In this document: positions 19,134 through 27,618 of the stretch, piece by piece
Layout: every line of letters starts with the position of its first letter
How positions within the stretch are numbered: the stretch's first letter is position 1
DNA from: Ensifer adhaerens
GTDB taxonomy: Bacteria; Pseudomonadota; Alphaproteobacteria; Rhizobiales; Rhizobiaceae
Direction: 5' to 3'
NCBI RefSeq assembly: GCF_002940685.1
Contig: NZ_PNFP01000013.1
Coordinates: forward strand, 186,001 to 250,000
DNA length: 64,000 nucleotides
Program-made: the position numbers and the translations under genes
The notes under the pieces: generated by a model
Database searches by the model: none
Seen by the model: the letters and a program-made list of their open reading frames with translations, nothing else
Told to the model about the DNA's origin: nothing

Positions 19134-20117
19134 ATGCGCTTTATCAAGGCAGCCATTCTGGCTGGTACCGTCGCCGTGTTTGCGGCAACCTCGGCGTTCG
19201 CTGCCGACGTCAAGATCGGCTTCATCGTCAAGCAGCCGGAAGAGCCGTGGTTCCAGGACGAATGGAAGTTCGCCGACGTCGCCGCCAAGGAAAAGGGCTT
19301 CACGCTGGTCAAGATCGGCGCGGAAGACGGCGAGAAGGTTCAATCGGCAATCGACAATCTCGGTGCCCAGGGCGCGCAGGGCTTCATCGTCTGCACCCCT
19401 GACGTCAAACTCGGCCCCGGCATCGTCGCGAAAGCGGCCGCCAACGACCTCAAGCTGATGACCGTCGACGACCGTTTGGTCAACGCAGACGGCAGCCCGA
19501 TCGAAGACGTGCCCCACATGGGCATTTCGGCGACGAAGATCGGCGAAGCCGTTGGTCAGGCCCTGGTCGACGAAATCAAGAAGCGTGGCTGGGACATGAA
19601 GGACGTCGGCGCGATCCGCGTTTCCTACGACCAGCTCCCGACGGCGGTCGACCGCGTCGAGGGCGCACTTTCGGTTCTCAAGGCCAACGGCTTCCCGCAA
19701 GCCAACATCTTCGACGCGCCGCAGGCAAAGACCGATACCGAGGCCGCACTCAACGCCTCGACGATCGTGCTCAACAAGAATGCCGGCATCAAGAAATGGG
19801 TCGCGATCGGCCTCAATGACGAAGCGGTACTCGGCGCCGTGCGCGCGACCGAAACGGTCGGCATTGCTCCAGACAGCATGATCGGCGTCGGCATTGGCGG
19901 CGCGGATTCGGCCATCAACGAGTTCAAGAAGCCCGCAGCCACCGGCTTCTTCGGCACCGTCATCATCTCGCCGAAGCGCCACGGCTACGAGACCGCACTC
20001 AACATGTACGAGTGGATCGCCAACGGCAAGGAACCGGAAAAGCTGACCCTGACCGCCGGCCAACTGGCGCTGCGCGACAACTACGAGGCCGTACGCAAGG
20101 ATCTCGGCATCGAGTAA
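19134..20117 (+). CDS. araF: L-arabinose/D-galactose ABC transporter, periplasmic binding protein
   Basis: A 327-residue periplasmic protein with a clear Sec signal (cleaved near AFAAD). It is closely related to Escherichia coli AraF: KQPEEPWFQDEWKFAD near the mature N terminus, then VDDRLVN, KIGEAVGQ and GLNDEAVLGAVRATE. AraF-type proteins bind L-arabinose and D-galactose with similar affinity, which fits the neighbouring galactonate and arabinonate-type genes. A GGGAGAG site precedes the start. The 175-base gap to araG holds two hairpins, which may explain higher expression of this component. Confidence 0.93.
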   Translation: MRFIKAAILAGTVAVFAATSAFAADVKIGFIVKQPEEPWFQDEWKFADVAAKEKGFTLVKIGAEDGEKVQSAIDNLGAQGAQGFIVCTPDVKLGPGIVAKAAANDLKLMTVDDRLVNADGSPIEDVPHMGISATKIGEAVGQALVDEIKKRGWDMKDVGAIRVSYDQLPTAVDRVEGALSVLKANGFPQANIFDAPQAKTDTEAALNASTIVLNKNAGIKKWVAIGLNDEAVLGAVRATETVGIAPDSMIGVGIGGADSAINEFKKPAATGFFGTVIISPKRHGYETALNMYEWIANGKEPEKLTLTAGQLALRDNYEAVRKDLGIE

Positions 20118-20143
20118 TCGCTGCTTGCGACACGAGATCACGA

Positions 20144-20170
20144 TTGTTGGGGTCGGACCGACCCAAACAA
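20144..20170. repeat. Hairpin after araF
   Basis: An inverted repeat with 13-base arms (left arm TTGTTGGGGTCGG, one mismatch, centre A) starts 26 bases past the araF stop. There is no T-run, so it is more likely an mRNA stabiliser or attenuator than a full terminator inside the araFGH operon. Confidence 0.6.
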
Positions 20171-20194
20171 TAAACGTGATCGATTCTGGTAGTT

Positions 20195-20246
20195 TAGAGC
20201 GGGATGCGGGCGGAAAACCGCGCACACTTTTCCTCATCCCGCTCTA
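20195..20246. repeat. RIME-like palindromic repeat between araF and araG
   Basis: A 52-base element whose ends are inverted (TAGAGCGGGATG and CATCCCGCTCTA) with a second internal dyad (GCGGAAAACCGC). This layout matches the intergenic palindromic elements dispersed through Rhizobiaceae genomes, known in Rhizobium as RIME. Only one copy is seen in the window. Lying in transcribed operon DNA, it would fold into RNA. Confidence 0.7.
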
Positions 20247-20292
20247 TCGGCCCGGCGGCTCGGCTGCCTGGCGTTCCGTATCGGAGCCGCAT

Positions 20293-21807
20293 ATGCAAGA
20301 CTTCCTCGAATTCCAATCGATCTCCAAGGGCTATCCCGGCGTCCAGGCGCTGTCGGACATCTCGTTCTCCGTCGCCAAGGGCGCCGTCCATGGCCTCATG
20401 GGCGAGAATGGTGCCGGCAAGTCGACGCTCATCCGCCTGCTCTCCGGCGACCAGGCGGCCGATGAGGGCGAGATCCGTATCGAAGGCGAGGCGCAAGGCT
20501 ATCGCTCCGTACGCGATGCCTTTCGCGCCGGCGTTATCGTCATCCACCAGGAACTGCAGCTCGTTCCGGAACTGACGGTCGCCGAAAACCTCTGGCTCGG
20601 CCACTTCCCCGGCAAGGGCGGGGTCATCGATCGCCGCCAGTTGCTCCGCGTCGTCGGCGAGAAGCTTGCAGAAATCGGCATCGACGTCGATCCGTCGGCC
20701 AAGATCGCATCGCTGTCCATCGGCGAGCGCCAGATGGTCGAGATCGCCAAGGCGGTCATGCTCGATGCGCGCGTCATCGCGCTCGACGAGCCGACATCGT
20801 CGTTGTCATCACGCGAAAGCGAAATCCTCTTTGCCCTCATCGAACGCCTGCGTTCGAACGGCACGGTGATCCTCTATGTGTCGCATCGGCTGGACGAGAT
20901 CTTCCGTCTTTGCGACAGCCTGACGGTGCTGCGCGACGGCAAACTTGCCGCCCACCATCCCGACATTTCCAAGGTGACGCGCGACCAGATCATCGCCGAG
21001 ATGGTCGGGCGCGAAATCTCCAACATCTGGGGCTGGCGGAGCCGCGATCTCGGCGCTGAACGGCTGCGCGTCGAAGCGATCTGCGGGCCGAAACTGAAGA
21101 CGCCCTTGAGTTTCTCCGTCCGGCGCGGCGAAATCCTCGGCTTCTTCGGCCTGATCGGCGCCGGCCGCAGCGAGATGACCCGGCTCGTCTATGGAGCCGA
21201 CAGACGCCACCAGGGAACTGTGGCGATCGACGGCACGACCGTGCCGGCAGACAATCCGCCGCAATCCATCCGCGCCGGCATGGTCCTGTGCCCCGAGGAC
21301 CGCAAGTTCGACGGCATCGTTCAGGGGCGTAGCATCGAAGAAAACATGGCGATCTCGTCGCGCCGGCACTTTTCGCCCTTCGGCATCCTCAATCTCAAGA
21401 AGGAAGCGGAGCTGGCCGACCGCTTCATCGCCAAGCTTCGGGTGCGCACGCCCTCGCGCAAGCAGGACATCATCAATCTCTCCGGTGGCAATCAGCAGAA
21501 GGTCATCCTTGGCCGCTGGCTCTCCGAGCAGGGCGTGAAGGTGCTGATCATCGATGAGCCGACGCGCGGCATCGATGTCGGCGCCAAGTCGGAGATCTAC
21601 GAAATCCTTTATGAACTCGCAGCTGAGGGCATGGCGATCGTCGTCATCTCCAGCGAATTGCCGGAGGTGATGGGCATCACCGACCGTATCCTCGTCATGT
21701 GCCAGGGCCGGATCGCCGCCGACATCGCGCGCGCCGATTTCGACGAACGGCGCATCCTTGCCGCCGCCCTTCCCGATGTTCCAACCGAGCAGGTCCAGCC
21801 GTCATGA
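20293..21807 (+). CDS. araG: L-arabinose/D-galactose ABC transporter, ATP-binding protein
   Basis: A 504-residue double ATPase of the sugar (CUT2) importer class. The first nucleotide-binding domain has Walker A GENGAGKST at about 38-46, a signature LSIGERQMVEIAKA and Walker B VIALDEPTSSL. The second has the degenerate GLIGAGRSEM loop, LSGGNQQKVILGRWL and LIIDEPTRGIDVG, the usual asymmetry of the class. A GGAG site seven bases before the ATG fixes the start. It overlaps araH by ATGA, so the two are translationally coupled. Confidence 0.93.
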   Translation: MQDFLEFQSISKGYPGVQALSDISFSVAKGAVHGLMGENGAGKSTLIRLLSGDQAADEGEIRIEGEAQGYRSVRDAFRAGVIVIHQELQLVPELTVAENLWLGHFPGKGGVIDRRQLLRVVGEKLAEIGIDVDPSAKIASLSIGERQMVEIAKAVMLDARVIALDEPTSSLSSRESEILFALIERLRSNGTVILYVSHRLDEIFRLCDSLTVLRDGKLAAHHPDISKVTRDQIIAEMVGREISNIWGWRSRDLGAERLRVEAICGPKLKTPLSFSVRRGEILGFFGLIGAGRSEMTRLVYGADRRHQGTVAIDGTTVPADNPPQSIRAGMVLCPEDRKFDGIVQGRSIEENMAISSRRHFSPFGILNLKKEAELADRFIAKLRVRTPSRKQDIINLSGGNQQKVILGRWLSEQGVKVLIIDEPTRGIDVGAKSEIYEILYELAAEGMAIVVISSELPEVMGITDRILVMCQGRIAADIARADFDERRILAAALPDVPTEQVQPS

Positions 21808-22754
21808 CTTCCTTGAAAAAACTTCTTCTCGGCGAACAGGGTCTGGTCGTCATCTTCGCCGTCGCCTTTGCCATCGTGGCGCTGACGGTTCCGAACTTTT
21901 TGACCGAGCGCAACATGCTCGGACTGCTGCAGTCCGTCGTCACCATCGGTATCGTCGCCTGCACGATGATGTTCTGCCTGGCCTCCCGTGATTTCGATCT
22001 CTCGGTCGGCTCGACGGTCGCATTTTCCGGCATGGTCGCGGTCATGGCTTCGAACGCCTCTGGATCGATCCTGATCGGGCTTGCCGCAGCCCTCCTGTGC
22101 GGCGGCTTCGTTGGCCTCGTCAACGGTGTGGTCATCGCCCATTTTCGCATCAACGCGCTGATCACGACGCTCGCCACCATGCAGATCGTCCGCGGCTTCG
22201 CGCTGATCGCGTCGGATGGCCGCGCCGTCGGCATCAACGACCCCAGTTTTTACCAGCTCGCGCTGTCGAAATTCCTGGGTATCCCGACGCCGATCTGGGT
22301 CATGGGTTTCTTCTTCCTCGTCTTCGGCTTCGTCTTGAACCGCACGGTCTTCGGCAAGAACACGCTGGCGATCGGCGGCAATCCGGAGGCTTCGCGTCTT
22401 GCCGGCGTCAACGTCTCCAACATGCGCATCTGGATCTTCGCGCTGCAGGGCCTCGTCTGCGCCGTTGCCGGGGTGCTTCTCGCCTCGCGCATCACCTCCG
22501 GCCAGCCGAATGCGGCAACGGGTCTCGAACTTTCGGTCATTTCGGCCTGCGTGCTCGGCGGCGTCTCGCTTGCGGGCGGCCGCGCGGCGATGACCGGCGT
22601 GATCGTCGGTGTCCTGATCATGGGCATCGCCGAAAACGTCATGAACCTGCTCAACATCCAGGCCTTCTACCAGTATGTCGTGCGTGGTCTGATCCTGTTG
22701 CTCGCAGTGCTGCTCGACAATCTGCGCTCCGCTGCTGCCGGCCGCCGCGGCTGA
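21804..22754 (+). CDS. araH: L-arabinose/D-galactose ABC transporter, permease
   Basis: A 316-residue membrane protein of the CUT2 permease family, with about ten hydrophobic segments. Motifs include SRDFDLSVGSTVAFSG, GLVNGVVIAHFRINALITTLATM, IGGNPEASRLAGVNV and ASRITSGQPNAATGLELSVISACVLGG. Its start overlaps the araG stop (ATGA). It forms the membrane channel for the sugar bound by AraF. galM begins five bases after its stop codon. Confidence 0.93.
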   Translation: MTSLKKLLLGEQGLVVIFAVAFAIVALTVPNFLTERNMLGLLQSVVTIGIVACTMMFCLASRDFDLSVGSTVAFSGMVAVMASNASGSILIGLAAALLCGGFVGLVNGVVIAHFRINALITTLATMQIVRGFALIASDGRAVGINDPSFYQLALSKFLGIPTPIWVMGFFFLVFGFVLNRTVFGKNTLAIGGNPEASRLAGVNVSNMRIWIFALQGLVCAVAGVLLASRITSGQPNAATGLELSVISACVLGGVSLAGGRAAMTGVIVGVLIMGIAENVMNLLNIQAFYQYVVRGLILLLAVLLDNLRSAAAGRRG

Positions 22755-22759
22755 ATGGG

Positions 22760-23647
22760 ATGATGGACGGCGTCCTCCTCCTCGACAATGACGAAGGGCT
22801 CACCGTCGAGGTGAGCCCGCTCGGCGGCGCCATTCTATCGGCCCGCTGGCGAGGTACACCAGTGTTCGCCCCGACGCCGACGCCGGGGCTTGCGTCGCAG
22901 GTGTTCGGCGCCGAGGCTTGCTTTCCACTGGTGCCCTTCGGCAACCGCATCGAGGCCAATCGCTTCCAATTCGAAGATCGCGAATACAGGCTGGAAGCGA
23001 ACACGACCGATCCGCTCGTATTGCACGGAGACGGCTGGCTTGAGCGTTGGTCAGTTCTGCGGCGGGACCGGCAATCCGTTACGTTTCGCTTTCGCCAGGA
23101 GGCAAGCGTTGCCACACCCTTTGCCTATGAAGCGGCAGAGACGATCGTCATCGACGGACCGCGCCTGATCCTCTCGCTCTCCATTACCAACCGCGCCGAC
23201 CAGGCCCTGCCCTACGGACTGGGCTTCCATCCATACTTTCCGCGCACGCCTGAAATGCGCCTTTTCGCCCGTGCCGGCCGATATTGGAGCGAACGGGAGG
23301 GTCATCTGCCGGACCGCCCCGTCCCCATCCCTCAGACCATGAACTTTGCATCCGGCTCCGCCTTGCCCCCAGACTGGCTGAACAATGCCTTCGACGGCTG
23401 GGATGGACGAGCCCGCATCGAATGGCAGGAAACGGGGCTTGCCGCTTCGCTGGAAGCCGATGGGCATTTTCGGTTCTTCGTTCTCTACGCGCCGTCGGCG
23501 ACAAGCAGCTTCTTTTGCTTCGAGCCGATGAGCCATCGGCCCAACGCGCACAGCGATCAACGAGACGGCGGCCTCGTCCGCCTGCAGCCTCTCCAGACCG
23601 TGACTGGAACGATCGCGTTGAGCATCGAAGAGCTGGCGAGCGGGTAG
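22760..23647 (+). CDS. galM: Aldose 1-epimerase (galactose mutarotase family)
   Basis: A 295-residue aldose 1-epimerase fold protein. PLVPFGNRIEANRF supplies the substrate-binding Asn-Arg, LHGDGW the first catalytic His, and GLGFHPYFPR the second His; a conserved Glu is expected in the C-terminal strand region (FEPMSHRPNAHS). It interconverts alpha and beta anomers so that a 1-dehydrogenase can use all imported sugar. It is the last gene of araFGH-galM, five bases after araH. Two consecutive ATG codons (22760, 22763) are possible starts and neither has a strong ribosome site. Confidence 0.88.
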   Translation: MMDGVLLLDNDEGLTVEVSPLGGAILSARWRGTPVFAPTPTPGLASQVFGAEACFPLVPFGNRIEANRFQFEDREYRLEANTTDPLVLHGDGWLERWSVLRRDRQSVTFRFRQEASVATPFAYEAAETIVIDGPRLILSLSITNRADQALPYGLGFHPYFPRTPEMRLFARAGRYWSEREGHLPDRPVPIPQTMNFASGSALPPDWLNNAFDGWDGRARIEWQETGLAASLEADGHFRFFVLYAPSATSSFFCFEPMSHRPNAHSDQRDGGLVRLQPLQTVTGTIALSIEELASG

Positions 23648-24019
23648 CCCTTCGTAGGAGCTGCGTGAGTCCGTGGTCGAGTCCAAACTCGAAGTCATGA
23701 CCGCCCCTACGCCACGCGCGTTCGCTTCGGCGGCGAACGTGTTTTTCGCCGCCGCGCGCCCGCGTGTCCGCTGCCGATGCTCGGCTCCGAAAGCGCGAAA
23801 GCATTCCACTTTCAGCGACGAAAACGACCAATATTGAGTTTTCTATTCTCACAATATGGACATTTCTGCACAAGCGTGCCAAAAGACAATCGGATTGCGA
23901 CATGATGTCGTATTTGCGCTAGCCTTTTCGGTCGCGCGCCTTTCCGTTTCGCTGATCGTTTCATCAGCCTTTCAAACACAAAGGAGAGTGCCCCGCTTCC
24001 GGAGCCGGGCCCAGAGCAT
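23648..24019. other. Intergenic region upstream of the betaine transporter
   Basis: A 372-base region after galM, before the next rightward operon. The right half is AT-richer (around 23830-23880) and includes a 13-bp palindrome listed separately. No recognisable gene was found; short frames on both strands lack ribosome sites. Confidence 0.45.
23898..23910. promoter_or_regulatory. 13-bp palindrome upstream of the betaine ABC operon
   Basis: CGACATGATGTCG is a perfect inverted repeat about 110 bases before the ATPase gene start, in the only noncoding region that can drive that operon. It may be an operator for a regulator that is not encoded next to it. The assignment is by symmetry and position only. 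Confidence 0.4.
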
Positions 24020-25252
24020 ATGGTATTTCAAACTGAGAGCGACCGCTCGGCCGACGAGCAACCGGTCAAGATCAGTATCAAGAGCGTTTTCAAGGTTTTT
24101 GGCGAGCGGCCGGATGAGGCGCTGAGCCTGCTTAAAGCCGGTAGCACCAAGGCGGAAATCCACGCCGAGACGGGTTGCACCATCGGCGTCAACAACGCGA
24201 CCTTCGACATTCGGGCCGGCGAGATCTTCGTCATCATGGGACTTTCGGGTTCCGGCAAGTCGACGATGCTGCGCCTCCTCAACCGCCTGATCGAACCGAC
24301 TTCCGGCTCCATCGAGATCGACGGCAAGGACGTAGCGCGTTTGCCCCGCAGCGAACTGATCGCCTTGCGCCGCCGTGAGATCAGCATGGTCTTTCAGTCC
24401 TTCGCGCTGCTGCCGAACCGTAGCGTTATTGACAACGCGGCTTTCGGCCTCGAGGTCGCCGGCGTCGGCGAGGCCGAGCGCAAGGCCCGCGCCCGGATGG
24501 CTCTGCACGCTGTCGGGCTGGAAGGTTACGACGACAGCCGCCCCGACCAGCTCTCCGGTGGCATGAAGCAGCGCGTCGGCCTTGCGCGCGCGCTGGCCGC
24601 CGAACCCTCCGTGCTCCTCATGGACGAGGCCTTCTCCGCGCTTGACCCGCTGATCCGCACCGAGATGCAGGACGAACTCGTCCGCCTTCAGGCCGAACAC
24701 AGCCGGACCATCGTCTTCGTCAGCCATGATCTCGACGAAGCCATGCGGATCGGCGACCGCATCTGCATCATGCAAAATGGTGAGGTCGTGCAGGTGGGCA
24801 CCCCGGACGAAATCGTATTGAAGCCCGCCAACGATTATGTGCGTTCGTTCTTCCGCAATGTCGATGTCTCTCAGGTCTTCCGCGCCGGCGACGTCGCCCG
24901 CAAGACGCAAGTGACGATCATCGAGCGACAGGGTGTTTCGGCCGCAGCTGCACTTGAGCGCATGGAACACTACGATCGCGAGGTCGCCATCATTCTCGGC
25001 CGCGACAAGACCTATCACGGCATGGTCAGCCGGTCTTCGTTGATCGCAAACGCCCGCGACGGCGCCGCCGATCCTTATCGGCGCGCCTTCCTGCCGGATA
25101 TCGAGCCGATCCCCGCGTCGGAAAGCTTGTCCAACGTGCTTGGGAAGGTGGCTGCAAGCGCCTTCCCAATGCCCGTCATCGACGAAGCCAACCGCTACCT
25201 CGGCTCGATCAGCAAATCCGCGCTGCTCGAAACGCTCGATCGCACCGCCTGA
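24020..25252 (+). CDS. Glycine betaine/proline-type ABC transporter, ATP-binding protein
   Basis: A 410-residue ATPase of the ProV/OpuAA class. Walker A GLSGSGKST lies near residues 75-83, the signature [16 protein letters not shown] near 175, and Walker B VLLMDEAFSALDPL follows. The region beyond about 290 is a tandem CBS-type module (two beta-alpha-beta repeats, ending with NRYLGSISKSALLETL) that senses ionic strength in osmoprotectant importers. The N-terminal ~35 residues (KVFGERPDEALSLLKAG) are also typical of ProV. It heads an operon with permease and binding-protein genes. Confidence 0.92.
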   Translation: MVFQTESDRSADEQPVKISIKSVFKVFGERPDEALSLLKAGSTKAEIHAETGCTIGVNNATFDIRAGEIFVIMGLSGSGKSTMLRLLNRLIEPTSGSIEIDGKDVARLPRSELIALRRREISMVFQSFALLPNRSVIDNAAFGLEVAGVGEAERKARARMALHAVGLEGYDDSRPDQLSGGMKQRVGLARALAAEPSVLLMDEAFSALDPLIRTEMQDELVRLQAEHSRTIVFVSHDLDEAMRIGDRICIMQNGEVVQVGTPDEIVLKPANDYVRSFFRNVDVSQVFRAGDVARKTQVTIIERQGVSAAAALERMEHYDREVAIILGRDKTYHGMVSRSSLIANARDGAADPYRRAFLPDIEPIPASESLSNVLGKVAASAFPMPVIDEANRYLGSISKSALLETLDRTA

Positions 25253-25274
25253 TCCAGCCCTTCGGAGACTATCC

Positions 25275-26159
25275 ATGACTTTCGATATCGGTGACGGCGT
25301 CGACAGCGCCGTCAACTACATCCTCGACAATTTCGCACCGCTGCTCGATCTGATCGCTGCCGCCATCGGCACCGTGACAAACAGCATCCAGGCGGCACTT
25401 CTTGCCACGCCCCTGGCCCTCGGGCTTGCGGCCTTCGTGCTCTTGTCGCTATGGCGCGTCGGCCTCGGCTTTGCGGTCTTTACCGCCCTTTCCCTGATGC
25501 TGGTCGAACACATGGGCCTTTGGTCCGCGATGATGGAAACGCTGTCGCTGGTCATCGCATCGACGCTCGTTGCGATGCTCATCGGCCTGCCGCTCGGCAT
25601 CGCCATGGCGCGCAGCGATCGCGTCGCGGCATCCGTGCGACCCATGCTGGACCTCATGCAAACCATGCCGGCCTTCGTCTACCTCATTCCGGCGGCGATG
25701 TTCTTCGGCCTTGGCGCCGTGCCCGGGACGATCGCAACGGTGATCTTCTCGATGCCGCCGGTCGTGCGGCTCACCAATCTCGGCATCCGTCAGGTGCATG
25801 TGGAGTTCATCGAGGCCGGCAACGCCTTCGGCTGCACCGCCTGGCAGCTGCTCGTGAAGGTGCAGCTGCCGAACGCCATGCCGTCGATCATGGCCGGCAT
25901 CAACCAGACGATCATGCTTTCGCTCTCCATGGTGGTGATCGCCTCGATGATCGGTGCGGGCGGCATCGGCAACACGGTCCTGACCGGGATCCAGCGTCTC
26001 GACGTCGGAACCGGTTTTGAAGGCGGTTTCGCCGTCGTCATTCTCGCCGTCATTCTCGACCGGATCACCCAGAGCTTCGGAAAGGAGCGCGCCAGCCCGT
26101 GGCGCGTCCTGTTCCGCCGGCGGGAGGAACAGCCCCGGACCTCGCCTGCCACCGCCTGA
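25275..26159 (+). CDS. Glycine betaine/proline-type ABC transporter, permease
   Basis: A 294-residue membrane protein of the ProW/OpuAB class with six or seven hydrophobic helices. Motifs include LDLMQTMPAFVYLIPAAMFFGLG, PPVVRLTNLGIRQV and the EAxxxG-type coupling loop EAGNAFGCTAWQLLVKVQLP. It lies 22 bases after the ATPase gene and 81 bases before the binding protein gene. The basic C-terminal tail (RVLFRRREEQ) is cytosolic. The start lies just after the ATPase stop; the frame is open further upstream but only inside the ATPase gene. Confidence 0.93.
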   Translation: MTFDIGDGVDSAVNYILDNFAPLLDLIAAAIGTVTNSIQAALLATPLALGLAAFVLLSLWRVGLGFAVFTALSLMLVEHMGLWSAMMETLSLVIASTLVAMLIGLPLGIAMARSDRVAASVRPMLDLMQTMPAFVYLIPAAMFFGLGAVPGTIATVIFSMPPVVRLTNLGIRQVHVEFIEAGNAFGCTAWQLLVKVQLPNAMPSIMAGINQTIMLSLSMVVIASMIGAGGIGNTVLTGIQRLDVGTGFEGGFAVVILAVILDRITQSFGKERASPWRVLFRRREEQPRTSPATA

Positions 26160-26240
26160 AGCTGCCTGGCACTGCGGACCTTCCTATCCATCTGGCGGCG
26201 CTCGCGTTGCCGACTGCAAACCTTCAAGAAAGGAGCACCC

Positions 26241-27116
26241 ATGTTCAAGACCCTTGCGACCATCAGCCTTGCGGCCGGCATTGCCGCCGGTACGTTCGGC
26301 GCAGTTTCGGCCGAGGATAAGGCACCGGTCAGGATCGGCTGGGCCGCCTGGTCGGACGCCGAGTTCGTCACCAAGCTTGCCGCAAGACTGATCAAGGACG
26401 AACTCGGCCAGGACGTCGAACTGGTCCAAACGGACATCGCCCCGCTGTACCAGGGTGTCAGCCGCGGCGACCTCGATGCCATGATGATGGCTTGGCTGCC
26501 CGAAACCCACGCCGACTACTTCGCCAAGGTGAAGGACAAGGTAACGACCCTCGGGACCGTCTACGACGGCGCCAGGCTCGGCTGGGTGGTGCCGAAATAC
26601 ATTCCCGAAGACGCCATCGCCTCAATCGACGACCTCAAGAAGGACGAGGTGAAGGAGACGCTCAAGGGTCGGATCGAGGGCATCGATCCCGGCGCGGGTC
26701 TTACGCGCCTGTCCGAGCAGACAGTCAAGGACTACGCACTCGACGGATACAAGCTGCAGATCTCCAGTGAGGCCGGCATGCTGACGACCATTGACCGGGC
26801 GATGCGCAAGAAGGAGTGGTTTGTCGCCACGGCCTGGAGCCCGCACTGGATGTTCGGCAAGTACGAGCTTCGCTATCTCGCAGACCCGAAAAACGCGCTC
26901 GGCAAGGCCGAACGGGTGGACGTGCTCGCGCGCAAAAATATCGAAAAGGACAATCCGGAAGTTTCAGCCTTCCTGTCGCGCATGAAGCTGCCTCTCGCCG
27001 ATCTAGAAGCCGCGATGTTCAACGCCCAGCAGACCTCCTACGAAAAGGCGGTCGACCAGTACATCGCGGATCATCCGGACCAGATCAAAGCCTGGCTCGC
27101 CAAGGACGATGGCTGA
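26241..27116 (+). CDS. Glycine betaine-type ABC transporter, substrate-binding protein (OpuAC family)
   Basis: A 291-residue periplasmic protein with a Sec signal peptide (cleaved near VSAED). The mature part has the aromatic-cage features of quaternary ammonium binders: GWAAWSDAE at the N terminus, DAMMMAWLPETH and the C-terminal TAWSPHWMFGKYELRYLADP. Ligands of this family include glycine betaine, proline betaine and choline; which one applies cannot be told. An AAAGGAG site precedes the start. It completes the three-gene importer. Confidence 0.92.
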   Translation: MFKTLATISLAAGIAAGTFGAVSAEDKAPVRIGWAAWSDAEFVTKLAARLIKDELGQDVELVQTDIAPLYQGVSRGDLDAMMMAWLPETHADYFAKVKDKVTTLGTVYDGARLGWVVPKYIPEDAIASIDDLKKDEVKETLKGRIEGIDPGAGLTRLSEQTVKDYALDGYKLQISSEAGMLTTIDRAMRKKEWFVATAWSPHWMFGKYELRYLADPKNALGKAERVDVLARKNIEKDNPEVSAFLSRMKLPLADLEAAMFNAQQTSYEKAVDQYIADHPDQIKAWLAKDDG

Positions 27117-27194
27117 GCTCTGCCGCTCGCGTCCACAACCGACGCCCGCGATCTCGTTGCGGGCGTACCTCCCGACAGAAGGATCATCGACATC

Positions 27195-27461
27195 ATGAAC
27201 GACATGCTTGCACCCCGCGCCACGGCCGACGCCACGGACGACACGATCGGCGGCCGCATTTCGCTTGCCCGCGATGCCATCAAGCTTTCGATCGAAGAAA
27301 TATCCGCGATCGCGGGTGTTACCGAAGAGACCTGGATCAGCTGGGAAAACGACCGCGCAGAACCGAGGGCCAACCGCCTCGACATGATGGCCGGCATCCT
27401 GCAGGTCAACATCGCCTGGCTTCTCGATGGGCGAGGAACAGGGCCGGTGGAGGCGAGGTAG
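27195..27461 (+). CDS. Small XRE-type helix-turn-helix protein
   Basis: An 88-residue protein, nearly all of it a Cro/C1-type HTH (ISLARDAIKLSIEEISAIAGV, then TWISWENDRAEPRANRLDMMAGILQV), preceded by a ~20-residue polar N terminus. It lies 78 bases after the betaine-binding protein gene on the same strand with no terminator seen between. It is probably cotranscribed and may be an autoregulator of that importer, but no operator could be assigned. Confidence 0.85.
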   Translation: MNDMLAPRATADATDDTIGGRISLARDAIKLSIEEISAIAGVTEETWISWENDRAEPRANRLDMMAGILQVNIAWLLDGRGTGPVEAR

Positions 27462-27618
27462 TCCGCACGGACTGGCCGTTCGGCGCGCTCCGGAAGTACG
27501 CCAACACCACCACAGGTAATCGTCGCTGCGGTCGCAGCCGCCTATTTTTCGCCAATCGGGGCCGAGACTGATCCGGCCCTTCTCAAGCCTTCCCGATGAC
27601 GTTCCTTGGTCACCGCCC

